A DNA stretch of 64,000 bases from Crocodylus rhombifer (Eukaryota; Chordata; Crocodylia; Crocodylidae), in NCBI GenBank assembly GCA_038503035.1, contig JAVSML010019061.1, positions 1 to 64,000 on the forward strand. Reading direction: 5' to 3'. Made by a program: the position numbers and the translations under genes. The notes beneath the pieces were generated by a model. The model ran no database searches. It was not told the DNA's origin and saw only the letters and a list, made by a program, of their open reading frames with translations. Within the stretch, counting starts at the first letter, position 1; every line of letters starts with the position of its first letter. This document shows, in pieces, positions 26,601 to 40,946 of this stretch.

Positions 26601-27440
26601 GTCTTTCCATTGGTTTCAGTGCTTGCTTGGTCTTTTAACCCTGAGAGTTTACAGCATCAGGAAGCTAAAAATCCTACGAGTAGCTTTTCTGTTGGCTCTG
26701 TCCCGCAAAAATAAGTTGTTTGAGCAAAGTGACCCACAGCTGCAAAACAAATCCATAATGCATCAATGCGTTGCAAAAGCTGCTTTTCATCAGCGAAAGG
26801 GTGAGATGAAAACTCTTCTTTCCAGGAACGACTGCAATGACCGTGCCTGGCATGAACAACAACGGACCGAATCTTGATGTCATTCGTCTATTAAAATTCC
26901 CTTGAAATTCATTGAGATTTTAGCCTCAGTTACAAATTTGGCCAAGCCAAGAGAGTCCTGCCCCCCAAGATGAAGCTGATATCTTCAGCATATTTTTCTT
27001 CTGTGCTCCTTATCCTTCGCGAACAATTTTCTGCTGGCTAATACAGAGGAAGGTTGTATCTGGGGTCAGGAAAACGGTGCGCTGTAGTGATCGGTGAACA
27101 GTATCAGCCTGTGAAGGGAGCAGTAGCCGTCTGCACCACCATTTTGTAACTGCTTGGGGAGAAGGCAACAAAATGGGCCCTGTTCAAATTCATTTGAATT
27201 GACTCTTTTCACGCCCTGCATAAATCCCAGATGTTTACCATGTAATTAGCTGGGACTAAAAAGGGGTGGTTTACCAATGTCCATATTTGATTTTCATTCA
27301 TAACTATGCACTCCTCTTAACCTTGTCCTTGCACAGGTAAGCACCTGTATAAATACAGTAGGACATTTCAATTTGCGAATACACAGCCCGATTCACACGT
27401 TTAAAAAAATGGCACAAGGAATCCAACCTGAATGCCAAGA

Positions 27441-27444
<4 letters not shown>

Positions 27445-27474
<30 letters not shown>

Positions 27475-27483
27475 AAAAAAAAA
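27445..27483. repeat. poly-A tract
   Basis: 28 A, then TT and 9 A. Could be the tail of a retroposed sequence, but no source was recognised upstream. Confidence 0.9.
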
Positions 27484-28904
27484 TTTTCAGACCTTCAAAA
27501 TTACACAGGGGGTGGGGAGGATTACTTTAAAAATTTAGATCAATATTGTTTGACAGTTATTGAGCTCACCAGTAGAGACTTCTACACCGGACATTTTTAT
27601 AACTTGCAGCTTCTGAACGTCTTTTTCCTTCAATCATTTCGCATACTGCACTGCATCCAAGCTGCTAAAGTAGCCGGACTGATATACAGTAAATGTTAAG
27701 TGCTTTTTTAATGGCATTTAAAATTAAGCTTCAGCATATGGAGTTCATATAGAGTAGACATGCCTGAGTTTATAATGTTCTTTAGTATAGACCTCTAAAA
27801 TAAATACAAAGAGGCAAAGTACTACTATAATATATACAGCTCAAATTCTTTGCAGATAACAAATGGGAACATGCATCTGATTGAAGGTGTTGCTTAACTT
27901 GCAAACTGCTCGGGATCTTGCAGTGGTCGCATTACGTTTAGCAAGTCAACAGCCTGAGATGCAATCACATCTGCCAACTCTCTGCAGTCTTTTCCAGGAA
28001 AGCATTGGGTAGAATTTAGTAATTTTGGCCACGCAGAGACATTTCATCATTATTATTAGCTGCTGCATTTTGGCCTTAAAAAAATATGCGACTAATGTGC
28101 TGTCCAGGGACTTGTCAGATTAATTTTTCTTAATGAAAACATATTTCTCAACTTCTTGGCAAAGTCTGGCTCAGTAAATATCTCTGCGCAATACACTACA
28201 AACAGGGGTCGTTTGTTTTTAGTGAAGATGCATGACAAATCAAGGGTCTGGGCCCCAAAAAATGCAGCAGTAAAGTGCTGATTCAAAAGCCAGAGCAAGC
28301 GAGTGTGAATATTGTATATTTTTGTCCCAGCTTTTATTGGCCTGTCCAGCTCTAGAAAGAGAAGACAAAGCACATCGGCAGGGCTGCGCGAGCCGTGCAC
28401 ATCCTGGGGAGAGTGCCTCCAGTGGATGCGAGTCCTGGGAAGCATCCAGGAGTCTGCAGGCTTATCCGGACTTATTGCTGCTCAGTGGGACTAGTTATAG
28501 GGACTGGCTTTCTCAGAAGATATTTTCTGGGAGGCTCTGGGCTGGAAATGGCTTCACAAGAGCTGGGCTTGTGCCTTTCAGCTCCTGTCCTCTCTGAAGA
28601 GGACACAACCATCATACATGTAAAACTGACCAACACTTTTCCACCTCTGTGAAAGTTCAATCCAGTTTGGTATGAGATCTGGATGAAGATCTAGACACGT
28701 TATTTCCCCCGTACAGTATACTATAGTCCTATAGTGCTTAGCACCAAGAAAATGCTTAGCAGTTTGAAAACTATAATAAAAGCCTAATTCAGCAGGGCAC
28801 AATCAGGATCACTGGCAGTGTTTTCCAAAGTCAGGCTGCAGCCAAGACCCGTTAACTAGCCCCGTGAGCACCCCCTTTGGAGATGGGAGCAGGTAAAATG
28901 AGTC

Positions 28905-28960
28905 CTGGCTTCCAGATGAGGAAACTGAGGCACAGAGGTTACGCGCAGGGTAAATTTATA
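28905..28960 (-). mobile_element. MIR-type SINE fragment
   Basis: CAGATGAGGAAACTGAGGCA followed by CAGAGGTTAC, a near-exact antisense MIR core segment. Confidence 0.6.
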
Positions 28961-31900
28961 GCGGTGCATTAATGCTGCTAAGCAATAATTTGCCTGCGGT
29001 GGCAGACTGAGTCGCTATCTGAGCGGGGATTAACACCTCCCATTCCTGGTTGCATGGTCCCATGTTCAGATCAACTACATTGCTTCAACTCACTGAGGAT
29101 TTTTTTGCTCTATAATGTTGTGCAGAGGTGGGAGGAAGTCCCCAAGAAAGAAGGAAATGCAGAAGTGCCAAGCGGCTGCCCTTCATGCCTGTGCATCATG
29201 ACATCTGAAAGAGAGGAACTAAAATGCTGCTTCTCTCCCCTTTCCTCTTGCAAAGCTATTCCCTAAAGGCCTTGCTGCTGGGCCGCCTGTCCAGGATGAG
29301 CTACTGCCCTGGTGCAACCTTGGGCAGGTGTCCCTGTTACATGGGCAACTGCAGCATCGTGTGTTCACTGGACCAGTGCACTCTGCAAACTGAAGCGATG
29401 ACAGCTCTGCCTCCTGCTTCAGCCCCAGCCCCGAGCAGCGTGTCGCGCCTACAGCCCTGCGACTTCCAGCATCCCAAATCTTGCCGTGTGAGCGTAGGAG
29501 GACAGCACGCGCCGTTTCGCAGCCGCTGCAAAGCAACTCCTTCAGCCCAGGGAAAACTGTCATCTCAGACGCTTTCCAGCTGTCCCTGGCGTGCACCACA
29601 CTCCTGCTCCTCCGAAAACCCCTAATGCTCGGCTGCTCAACCCCCAGGAGGACAGAGATACAAAAGGAGGAGATGAGTAAGGAGGGAAACGGGCGCCAAC
29701 TCCTGTGCTTGCTTACAAAAGAAGTAGAGATGAACAGATTCTGCAGCACTTGCAAGTCTCATCTGCCTCCTGGGAGCCAAGAGATCGCTACTGCAGGGGA
29801 AGGTGCTATTTGCCAAGCGCAGAGATGGCTGCAAGGACCACCGATTGTGTTAGTCCCTTTTTTCGACTGTCCCTTTTTTCCTTGCCACCCTCCATCACAG
29901 AGGACACTAAAAAGTGGTGGGGCCGCAGGGATGACAGATGAGAACGGAGGACAGACACCTTGCATGCCGCTCTGTAGGGATGCATCCTGCCTTTCTCTAT
30001 GAGTTTTTCTGGCCCTGCATCCCCTCCTCTCTGTCGACTCAGGCAGAGGCAGGGGAAATGGCAGGAGAGAAAAAGGCACCTACACAGAGGCCCAGTGCTG
30101 TAGGAGCCAAGGGTTTCTAGGACTAATTTGTTCCCCCTTTGCACTGTTTTAAAAGCAAATCGGGGGTGGACATAACCCTCCGGTCAGCACTTCCTATGCA
30201 TCCCGCTCTGGGCCTGATCCAAGTCGTTCGGGCCCCCACCGACACAGACTGGCTCCTCACCTTAAGCTGAAGTGTGGGTTGAATTTTGGATGGCTCCAAT
30301 TCAAGGCGGGCGGTGTTTGCCAAAACGACAACCGTACATAAGTGCCCTATCAATAGTGTATACCTAGACCTGGGCCTAAGCAAAAAGCCTGTAGCAAATA
30401 CTCTAAACTCTGCAGCTGACCCCCGACAACAGCCCGCCTTCCAAATCCCAGATCCCACCAGCTCCAGAATGGAAATATTTAGATCCTCTCCGGGCCTTGA
30501 GTGTAGGTCTTCCGGACACAATATTGACTGCTTCCTCTCTCCACCTCCTCCAAAATCCTTCCTAGATTTAAACGGATTTTGAATGCAAATTCCTGGTTTT
30601 CTCCCCCAAATTTTCCAGCATGAGTAGATGCACAGACAGTTCTGTTTGCACTGACTGCGGCTCTCATAGGGCTTAGTAGTAAAAAGATAAACGAGTCTTT
30701 ATGTTCACATGCCATAAGCATCCACTGCGGAAGATGCCGTGATGCCATAAGGTTCTGTCTTTTCCTTGGCAAAGTCTGAAAGCTAGGATCTTAAATTAAA
30801 ATACTGCACCTTGATCAGCGCTGCCAGGAAGTGATCTGCAGGCTAGTGCTCTTTGGAGAGGTCTAGATGGCAGAAAAATATGGTTGGCGCAGCTTGTTGG
30901 AGCTGAGCATAAGGACTGGTGTGGAGGTGGGAAGCAGAACCCACATCAAAAAGCCCCAGCTAAATTCCCCCCCATGGCACCGTACAGATGAGATGTAACA
31001 ACGGCAGGGAAAGCAAGGAAAATAAACAAGCGGCAACATTTTGTAGCCCTCCCAAGCTTCAAAGATGATGTGCCAGTGAAAGATTCGCTCTGATAATGAT
31101 GCAGTCATTGCTCAGCTCAGTTTATGCTATGCACATTTTATCTCTACTTGCTATTTACAAATTGTTTTAAAATGAACTGTTAGAATAAGCGTCTTTTATT
31201 TATTTATTCTCCTACCATCCAGGCCCCCTAAGCAGGCATCAGGCGGTGACATGGAGCCAATACTTCTAATGCTCAGAAAAAAAACATTGAATCGGCAGAT
31301 TGGTTTTACAGAAGACTGAGAAGAAGGAGAGATGTAGGCTCATCTACGGCAGGGAGTTCCCAGCCTTGCAGGCTTCTCAACCAGCATACAGGATTAAAAC
31401 CCGGGTAGGACAAACAAGGGACCCACAGGCAACTTATTCAGCCTTAACCCACAAAATAATCTGTCTCGAAGACCGGGCCTTGGAACAAGCTCATCTGGGT
31501 ACCAGAGAGGAGCAGCTGCAGTGTCCCAGCCTCCCGCGAGGAACGAGGACCCCAACGCGCCCATCATGACAGCAATGCTGATCCAAGGCTTGCCTGCATG
31601 CCAAGGGCCTCGAGATTGTGGCTTGGCCCAGGCAGGGTCATGTGTAGGGCTTCTATACATCCCTTTGCTCTTGTTTTTCAAATCTGCGAGAGGCCTGGTC
31701 TAACTCTTCTCACCACTTTTGTGCTATTCATCGCCCACACTTGAGTTGGGAAGATGCACGGTGGCATGGTAGACGGGATGCTTTAGGACAATTACCTCTC
31801 TTTCTCCCGGCTAAAACTAACCGAAAGCAAGAGCCCTCAGTCCTGTAGGTCAGGTCTAACTCCCTTGCTCACCAAAACCCTGATCCAAAGCCCTCGACTT

Positions 31901-32657
31901 GTGGGAGCCTTACTGCTGATTTCCCCGTTTTTGATTAAGCCCTAATAACCTGATGGGTGGGTTTACAGGATGGTCCAGTTATCATGAAACATTTCAGTCT
32001 GTCCTTTATAACTCGAAGCACTAAAGGGACTGGGGAGCCCAGGTCTCATTTTCAAAAACACTATCAATAAGGCCAATGTCGTCAGAAGCAGCATGTGATT
32101 CAAGAGCCCTCCATTTGCAGACCCCCTTGAATGGGGCCTGGTTTTGAGATGGCTGGCACTCAGGACTCCCCCTCCCAGAAAAAAAAAAAATCAAAGTGCA
32201 TGAAATGCATCTCTGGCTGGACAGGCTCATTTTGAGGAAGCCAAAAATCAATTGCATGTGGAAAGCTTGGCCTTACCCTCTTAAAAGCTGGAGGGGGGTC
32301 ACCTGCAGAGTTCAGAGTATTTGCCTGTGGGCTTTTTGTTCAGACCCAGGTTTTCAAAGGCTGTTGAAAATGCAAAGGGGAACGGGTAGGTGCTTTTGAA
32401 ACGCCCAAACTGCCACCGCGAGGAGAATCCAGCCCTACGTTCCTCTTGAAAATGATGTGTAGCCACTTTTGGAAAAATATTACCTGCTTAGAAGAAAAAC
32501 TCAAGGGCAGATGCATCAAGAGCAAAACTCCTGTTTTAACAACATTTTCTTATTTTTGATAAAATGTCTCCCATCGATTTACAGAACTTTTTCAAACTAA
32601 TATTCCCTGGGGTAAACTGATACCAATCTGGGGATGTCAACTATTTCTTTTTTTTTT

Positions 32658-33057
32658 NNNNNNNNNNNNNNNNNNNNNNNNNNNNNNNNNNNNNNNNNNN
32701 NNNNNNNNNNNNNNNNNNNNNNNNNNNNNNNNNNNNNNNNNNNNNNNNNNNNNNNNNNNNNNNNNNNNNNNNNNNNNNNNNNNNNNNNNNNNNNNNNNNN
32801 NNNNNNNNNNNNNNNNNNNNNNNNNNNNNNNNNNNNNNNNNNNNNNNNNNNNNNNNNNNNNNNNNNNNNNNNNNNNNNNNNNNNNNNNNNNNNNNNNNNN
32901 NNNNNNNNNNNNNNNNNNNNNNNNNNNNNNNNNNNNNNNNNNNNNNNNNNNNNNNNNNNNNNNNNNNNNNNNNNNNNNNNNNNNNNNNNNNNNNNNNNNN
33001 NNNNNNNNNNNNNNNNNNNNNNNNNNNNNNNNNNNNNNNNNNNNNNNNNNNNNNNNN
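32658..33057. other. assembly gap 2 (400 N)
   Basis: Exactly 400 N, flanked by T runs on both sides. Content unknown. Confidence 1.
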
Positions 33058-33479
33058 TTTTTTTTTTGCTTTTTTGCTTTTTTTTTTTGGTGGTGGTATT
33101 TCCTTTTTGATAGATTCTTGCTTTCAGAAAATACTTTCAAGAGATCAAAGAGCTTTTCAACAGGGTCCCATTTTCCCAGTGTATCCGAACCCTCCAGTCC
33201 CTTATTTCTCTTATCACCCGCGCCACTCCGCTATGACGCTCTGTATACAAAGTAAAAGCAGTTAACTTTGAAGTGCTGGATTAGCCCATGCCAGATCCTT
33301 GCCTCAGAATAACAAACAATACAGGTTCAACAGGAGTTCTCATCAGTAGTTCATTTTTCAGCCCCAAATTCACTGTCACTAACACAAGCAACATTGAACT
33401 CACAGTCTATGGACAGATAGGAGAGATTTATCTGGTGGCAAGACCATGACCTAATGATGAAAAGGTCAGACAGTTAGGG

Positions 33480-33900
33480 GAATTTTTATATTTTGGCAGG
33501 GGGAGGTTATATTTAAATTTTTCTGGCCAGCTCATCCAATTTTAAAAGAAAGCCTTGCTTCTCACGCGCTTGAGAACGGAGCTAGCGGCAAGACGGCTTT
33601 AATGATCTAGTATCATTTCCTCCCCTTGCCCCACTGCAAATTAAACTATGGACAAACTCCTTGCAATAAGATGCTTTGCCTCCGGTTCGGTTTTCCTCTC
33701 TGAAAGCTCAAAAATTTACGACGGTCCGTTATAAAAGGTCCAAAGCGTAACAGAGGATGGACGAGCTAAATTTAGATGAAGTTTACTGAAGCATAAATAT
33801 CAAAGTACAAAGGTACCCTATAAAGAAGTTGCACAAGAGCAATCGCAGTGAGCTTTGTTCTGGTTCAGGACGAATTTGGTCTTTATAAGGCAGCCGGCTC
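33480..33900. promoter_or_regulatory. candidate intronic regulatory block
   Basis: Repeat-free block just beyond gap 2 inside the large TBX4 intron. It contains TTTACGAC (33715-33722), the reverse complement of the posterior-HOX consensus GTCGTAAA, embedded in a 16-base motif shared with the block at 60873. CpGs are retained within otherwise AT-rich DNA. A role as enhancer is inference. Confidence 0.3.
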
Positions 33901-36369
33901 CATCTTTGGTGGGGCTCCAGACGCGTGACACGCTCTGCAGGAGTAGGGATAGGTTCGGTCCGTAAAGTTAAATATTCCAGGATTTGATACTGGTCCCCAA
34001 CAGGGACTGGTCTCTCACTGGTTCGGTCTGAGGGAGTCTGGCGCTTCTGTGCCGCCTTTCAAGGCAAAGGCAAACAAGCCACGTATGTGCTGGAGACCTG
34101 CCCTATTTGGTTTTGCTTAATCAAATCTTTTCTCTGCAAGCTTGCCTAGCTAGCACTGCCATGGGTTACTAGCACGAGAGCTGCATCAAAGTAGCTTGGA
34201 AAGGCTTCAGCAATACAGTCACAGCCCAAGTCATTAGCAGACTATAAGGAGAGACTTCAAACAATTGCTGTCATTTGAAGATAAAAGTACATGAAAATCA
34301 GTTCTTCCTTCATTGCCCTGGCTTTTCCCAAGTTCAAGAAGCTGTTTGTTCCCTGCCAGAGCTGGTGACATGTGCAGCAACACAGCCAAAAGTCAGTGGA
34401 CCCAGCTTCTGCCCCTTCGGAGGTTGCTGTCCGGAGCACAAGTCTCGCCCATGCAGTGGAAATGCAAACCCCCGAATTTAGGACGAGGCACTTTAGTCTG
34501 AATCAATGGCTCACATTCCCAATTGCCCTGGGGTATTAAATAGGTGGGTTTGCTTTTTTGAAAAACTGACAGCTTTTAGCTGAGATTTTTTTCAAAACCT
34601 TCTTAAGGGATTCTTTAATCGAATGAGAAATGGGTATCCCTTTCCCCCAAGTGACGTTGAACCATCTCAGCCGTTCAGGGGTTGTCTGTCTGAGCAAGCT
34701 GCACCAACATAACCCAAGGTGCGAATTTAAACGGGTGCAAACCTCCGTGACCTTAAACTGGCTTGATTTGGGTTTCTCTCAACTCGACTGGAACAGGATT
34801 AAGCCAATCTAAAAAATTAAATCTAAAAATCACAGAGTGGTTTGCAACGTTTCCACATACCGAAGTTGGGATCTGTCTTAGCTGAAAGATTTTCTGTACA
34901 ATACGTAGCATAAAGATCCTCAGAGGACCTTAAAAGCAACAACCTCCATCTCCACACAGCTCTGATCAGCAGATCAAGTGAAAATTGAGGCTGGCTTTGT
35001 TGCCATGTATGCTTTAAATCGTGATTGCAACCTTTTAGCCGGTGTCACAAACCCTCGGTTGCTCAGCATTACGGTAGAAAAGGCTGCATATCGTTTTAGG
35101 GTCAGGCATCTATAGGAAGGTGGGCAGATGCTCTGTTGACTGGCACTCCCTCCTGAGTAGCCAGGCAGTTGTGTTAAGGACAGCGCAGGAGCCTCTGTGC
35201 CCGTTCCTGTGCCCACCTGAATAAAAATGGCACAAGGGGTTGGTTTCTGAGGGGCAAAAGAAACAGTTTGGAGGAAATGTAATGCTGAAAAAATGGGAAA
35301 AAAGGGGGAAAAAGAAATACTGATAGGCAAAGACGTTTCTTCTGTGAGCAAGGACTGCTTGAGCAAGTAAAGTGGGGAAGATCAAGAAAATTCGAAGACA
35401 GAGAATGATTTTTGCCATAAAATTGCTAAAACTCTGGGACTTGCTTAATTCAAGTGTACATGAAAGCATGGAGATAAAACTGAATAGAAAAGCAGCATAT
35501 TAGGATGATCTATAATTTGTTTTTTTCTTGCTATCATATGGTATTTGTAGCTATTACACCGCTTTCTTTTTTTTTGGTTAAAGGAATGACCCTAAAGCGA
35601 AGGGGGTAAATTCATCTGGATCGAGCAGTGTAGAGCAAGCGTATACAAGGATGGGAAAACTGCACATGCACACTCAGTATTTGCCTTTATTTAAATTCCA
35701 AACATGCAGCGTTGCCTTTATGATCTCATCTCGATTTATTTTATTAAGGTAACTTAAAAGGACCTCTCCATTTAGAGAACTGCTTTTATAGTAAAGGGGA
35801 CTTTTCTGGAAAATTGTATCATTATCTCTCTGTATGAACTTCTAAATTTGTCATTAAGAGTTGCATGCCTGGCTTATAATATTTCACAAGGAGGAATGCA
35901 CCTATATGCCACGATCCTACAAAGAGAACAGGCAGACCCCTGTGGAGCCCCCTCCTCCCACCTCCCCCCACAACTTCATTTGGGCTCCAGGCAGTTAAAA
36001 CATTTCCACTTACGTGGACCTCTTTGCGGGACCCGGGTCATACTTAGGACCCGGGGTCCCCATGTAAAGATAAAGGCAGTGTTTGACCCAGGATGCCCTT
36101 ATTAAAATCCATTTAAAATAATATCTTAATTTTTTGTATGCTTAAAAAAGAATGATTTTTTGTCTCTAATTTTCCATCCTTTTTTGTAGCTTCATTCCTA
36201 CAACTCCTAAGAACTGGGAGAGGGCAGGGAGCGCAGACTTAAGTGCTCAATGAATTGTGGCATTTTGTTTAATGTAGACTAGAAAATACATAAAGTAAAA
36301 TAAAATTATTCTGGGTGAAAATTAAAAAACCCCCCCAAAATGCACACAGAACAAACCAAAAAAAAGGGA

Positions 36370-37150
36370 GGAACGTGACACAGGCACTGATTTATATACC
36401 ACCGGGCGCCGTGTCCAGTATACTGCAACGCACGGTGTTTTATATATGAAGGAGGCGAGCAGTTTTATGCAAAGTTCAGGGAACTTTGCTAACATAAACT
36501 TTTTATCTGTTGATGAGCCTTTTAATATAAAATAATCTCTTTCCCCCCCCTACGATGGAGCAGTCAAACATTAAAAAGATAGCGAGTGCATTTTAAAGAT
36601 GTTTCCACTTTATAAATCAAGCGTTCTTGGCAACAACATCACTCCGTTTCAATGCGGAGTTCGCTGTGTTCTCCTAACGTCTCCTAACGATCAGCCCTAC
36701 GAGGGAGGAATTATCCCCCAAAGCTGTTCTCAGCCCTAAATTCCTGGTAATTTATAGCGGACTTGCTCAGTGGAGTTTTACAAAGAATTAAAACTCAGCC
36801 CTCCAGAGTTATCAATATTTGGCTTATTACTACAGAAAGGCAATTTTACACGATCACCATAGAGGTAGTGCTTCCCCTTACTCTCCTTGGAGTGCACAAA
36901 AGACCCCATTTCAACCTTAAAGATGCAAATGAGGCTCCTCTTTTTCTTTAAAGGAGGCAGACGTTTGTGTGAGCTGATCCTTCTCACAACCCGCACGGGG
37001 GTGGGGGAGAATCACGGTGCCCACTTAGCCCCGGCATCAAGACAATCCCGGGATCAGGGTCATAAACAGTGCTTAAAATCAGCTGGAGCCGTATTTTTTT
37101 ATTTTATTTTTGCTGACAGAAAAATGAAAACCCACTCTAACTCCCCTTGA
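36370..37150. promoter_or_regulatory. candidate intronic regulatory block
   Basis: Repeat-free block in the large intron. It has a perfect inverted repeat with 9-base arms and a 3-base loop at 36469-36489, which contains TTCAGGGAA, a STAT-type TTCNNNGAA site. It also has several homeodomain cores and a near-duplicate CTCCTAACG at 36671 and 36681. Candidate enhancer by composition only. Confidence 0.25.
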
Positions 37151-38600
37151 AATATCAGACTCTGGTCGCTGGAAGGATTGCTGCTGCTACCGCTGTTTAT
37201 TTAAATGGCTTGGGTGTGCTAAGGTTTGAAATAAGGACTCCAAACTGCACACTTCTGCTGCGGGACTTTTCAGTTTCCGGAACTGGTGCTGCAGGGTTTG
37301 ACTCATGGCTCAGCTACGAGCTATATTAGTCCTATCTGCCCAGAGCTTAACATGGTTCATGCTTAACGCTTTTATTAACTATTTTATTTTTAGGGCTGGC
37401 AAGAATTGCTGGAGTGATGGGCCCGGAGGAGACTGAAGTCCCCTGTTTACTGCACTGCAGGTAAAGGCACAGGCAATGGTAGCTTATACACATGTGCGTA
37501 CAAAGCCCCCAGCACACCCCATCGCTGACCTGCCAGTCCGTAGGTGGATCAAACCGAGTTTCCAGGCCCAGTCCATTGCTGCCTTCTCTGCTGAGGCTCC
37601 CCGAGTTGCCAGTTTCCATTTAGGTTGACGGTGATTATTACCGCCCGTAAGGAACAGAAGTGAAGTCACTGACTCACTTTGTTATTCAGCAATTAGTCCT
37701 TGCAGACGAATGGCATTTCATCCATACCGACTCGGGCCCCCGCCTCAAGCCCAGGGCCACGTTCTCCGCTGTGGTCAATCTGAACCACCCCGTTGACTTT
37801 AATAGAGGTGCACTGATTTTCCCCAGCAGAGAATCTGGATGTGGTAATCAGGAAATGAAGGGCCTCATATCCTGGGGTCAATCCCCAGAGCCACTCTGTC
37901 CCATCATGAAGCATGAACCGGACGTCCCAGGTCGCTCCAAGCGAACGAAGAATGTAGGACCAAGCCCTACCCATATGGACTTGTTCAAACAAGCGACACT
38001 GAGACTGACACAGAGATAACAAATGCATGGGAGAGGTGTAATATCTAGAATGTGGTTAAGGACTACTACTTCTCACACAATACTATAAATTTAGGGCTAA
38101 ACAGCCGAGACTCTGATCCTGCTGCCTTTGTTTCCATGAGCAGTAAGTAGTCCTCTTGGAGGGAACGGGACTGATCACTTCAGCTAAGGGTTAAACAGCA
38201 AGCCCTAAGACCATACAAAGCCAAGCACGAATGGAGGATGAGTCCTTCCCTACACCACAACCAACAAACTGGGCCATCTGGCCAACAAAACTGTACATCA
38301 CCAGGAATTTAAAGGAGCTGACCTGGATATACAAATACAGTTTTGCCTCATCCCCTTGTGATTCATGGGAAGGTTCAGTTTGCTGGAACGAGATCCTAGC
38401 ACACCTTGCCACCGCTGCCAGTAGTTACGGAGCTGCATTTTTGTGGGCATGGGGAAAGGGGAAAACAGCCCTTGAAGTGCTCAGAGGAGAGCAACAATGC
38501 AGACAGGCTGCCAGTTAGGAAACGCACTCACTGGTTTCTTGTCGGCCATGAGCAGGGCACGGCTGCCCTCGGGAGCCAGCCCCGGGTAGCAGAGTCCTAG

Positions 38601-38904
38601 GAGTCCCGTGGGTCACGACCCAGAAGTGGGTCACAAGAATACACGAAAGGGGCGCAAATTTAAAAATGGAGTAACAAACTTTAAAAAGTGATTTTCTTTG
38701 AAGGAAGAAAAATGTGGGAAACCACAGCTTTTCCTTTGCAGGCTGGCAGAGCTCCAGCCTGCTATGGGCTGCTTAGGGCCCCTCATGCCCTACATACTGG
38801 GGGGCTGGGGCCCGGCGGTGGGGGACAGAGGGTCGGGAGCGAGGGGCACTGGCCATCGAAGTTTACAAATGGGTCCCGATACAAAAAAAGGTTGAGAACC
38901 ACTG
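38601..38904. mobile_element. non-autonomous hAT element
   Basis: About 300 bases. The right end reads GGTTGAGAACCACTG, the inverse of the hAT terminus CAGTGGTTCTCAACC; the left part has GTGGGTCACGACCCAGAAGT, also typical. GTCCTAG flanks both sides (38594-38600 and 38904-38910), consistent with a target-site duplication. No transposase frame. Confidence 0.7.
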
Positions 38905-39799
38905 TCCTAGCGTACGGATCTCAGGGTTGGATTTAGCCCTAATCATTTCCCACCATTCCTGACGGCTTCCTTTACCCTTTGATTCTCCGAGCACAATTTT
39001 GCACAAAAACAGCAGCTGCCATAGAAAGATGGTACTGAACTGAGCTGTCTTTGAATTTAAAGGCCTTGAAGTAATTTTTAATTTTCAGTAACAAGACCAA
39101 GGGCAGACTTGCCACTGACTTCAGTAGGATCATATAAGATCCGAGCAATCTGACTGTCAGACTGGTGCCCGGCAAGGTCTCCTATTCATGCTGCGGCGTG
39201 GATTCACAATGCCACCGTGTGCAAAGTTTAAAATGGGTTTGGGATTAAAATGGGGTTTAGTCCTACAATATACTGAGGGCCACCTCACCGGCTGAGCATC
39301 CTCAAATCCCACCAATTTATCTGAGCGTGCCCTTCATTCAGCAAGCGCACGGAGGTGTTTCCAGTCTAAGGCACAGCCAGGCTGATTCCCACCTGGCTAT
39401 CCGCACGCAGAAAATGGCAGCTTCTACCCGCCGCTCGATAAAGGCTTAAAAACAGGATTATCAGGAGATGTCTCGTTCTAAGTTTCCCTTCTTTTCACAA
39501 ATCCACACTGTTTCCTACTGCACCCTCCAGAGGAGGTTTCTTCCTGCTTTCATGCAAAAAGGACTGAGAAATTATAAAATGAAGTTTCGTCACAAACGAA
39601 TAAAACAAATCCGGGTTTTTCAGGCAATCAAAGCCCACTGTCCAAAGCAGTATTTTCTGCTTCTCTTAAAATGGCACACTCATTTCTAGCCACATCCAGA
39701 CCGTGCTTAGACTACATGCAGAATTCGAACCACGCGACTAACCCAAATGAATTTGCAATCACAGTTTCTTCAAATTCAAAGATCAACGCTATCATTCCC

Positions 39800-39990
39800 A
39801 TATCACTTCTACCCAGGAGAACTTTTAGTCTTTTCTCCAATGCCTCATGGAGGGTGTTTGCGCCCAAAAGCTTGCAATTAAAGAATTTTTTTTTTTTTTT
39901 GGCAAAAATCCAGTTGGTCTAATAAAAGAGATCACCTCTACCACCAGTGCTGATTGCTTTTGCCTCTAGACCAATACAGATACCCATTAT
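39800..39990 (+). repeat. hammerhead-type interspersed repeat, copy
   Basis: Contains GGAGGGTGTTTGCGCCCAAA, AAGCTTGCAATTAAAG and GTTGGTCTAATAAAAGAGAT, then GACCAATACAGATACC. The GGG...CCC pair around TGTTTGCG is the expected stem II. Longest copy in the window. Confidence 0.65.
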
Positions 39991-40034
39991 CAACGCCAAG
40001 TCTCTCAGTACTTCGAAAACTTAATTTACGATCA

Positions 40035-40193
<159 letters not shown>

Positions 40194-40946
40194 CTAACCG
40201 AAAGAAAAATTAAAAAAAGAAAAAGGAAAAAAAAAGAAAAAAAGAAATGACCAAAGGGAACATTTTTTTAAAAAAAGAAAAGATAACGATGCCATCAGAA
40301 AGGGCCCTGATGGTCCACCGTTCTTCACCTCAGAATAAAGCGCTTTGGAAGAGGAAAGCAAACCCTGTACCGAGCGCGCGGGCAGGAGAACGGGGCCCAA
40401 AAATTCCACTGCCCCATGCCAAAAATAAGAGCGATGCCGAATCCATTTTAATTGCAGCGCGGGTCCCGTCCAGCCAGCGTGTTTCGGCCAAACGGACTTT
40501 TGGAAAGCAACAGCAACACCAACAAAAAGCAGCGCGGCTCCGGACACCGGCCGGTCCCACGCGCGGCCGCACAGCTCCCGTTTTTTCAACAGAAGCAGAG
40601 GGGACGGTGGGGACGGAGGGTGGGGGGCTGGAAACGCCAACCAGCAAACAAACAAACAAACCAACCAAAAATCCAGCCTTGAATCTCCCTCTCTTCCGCC
40701 CGGGACGGGAGGGGGGGAAAAACGAAAAACAACCCACTTGTCCCGATTCTGCAATGTTTGACCAAAGCTGGCGGGTTTAATTTGACTTTCTGAGACTGGA
40801 AAGAGCGGAAAACTCCTGGCAATTCAGCGCGGGGCAGGAGCTACCCCCACGCCGCAGCGCTGCCCCGGCGGGAGCGCCCCCCCCTCAGAAAGCCCCCGAG
40901 GGGCCCTGGCCCGACGGTTGGGCCGGCGCCGCCGGCCAGCACCCAC
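40194..40946 (-). other. TBX4 intron between coding exons 1 and 2
   Basis: 753 bases, GC- and CpG-rich on the coding exon 1 side and A-rich on the plus strand at 40196-40280, where it forms the pyrimidine tract of the following acceptor. Open frames on both strands here are intronic and show no family resemblance. Confidence 0.85.
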
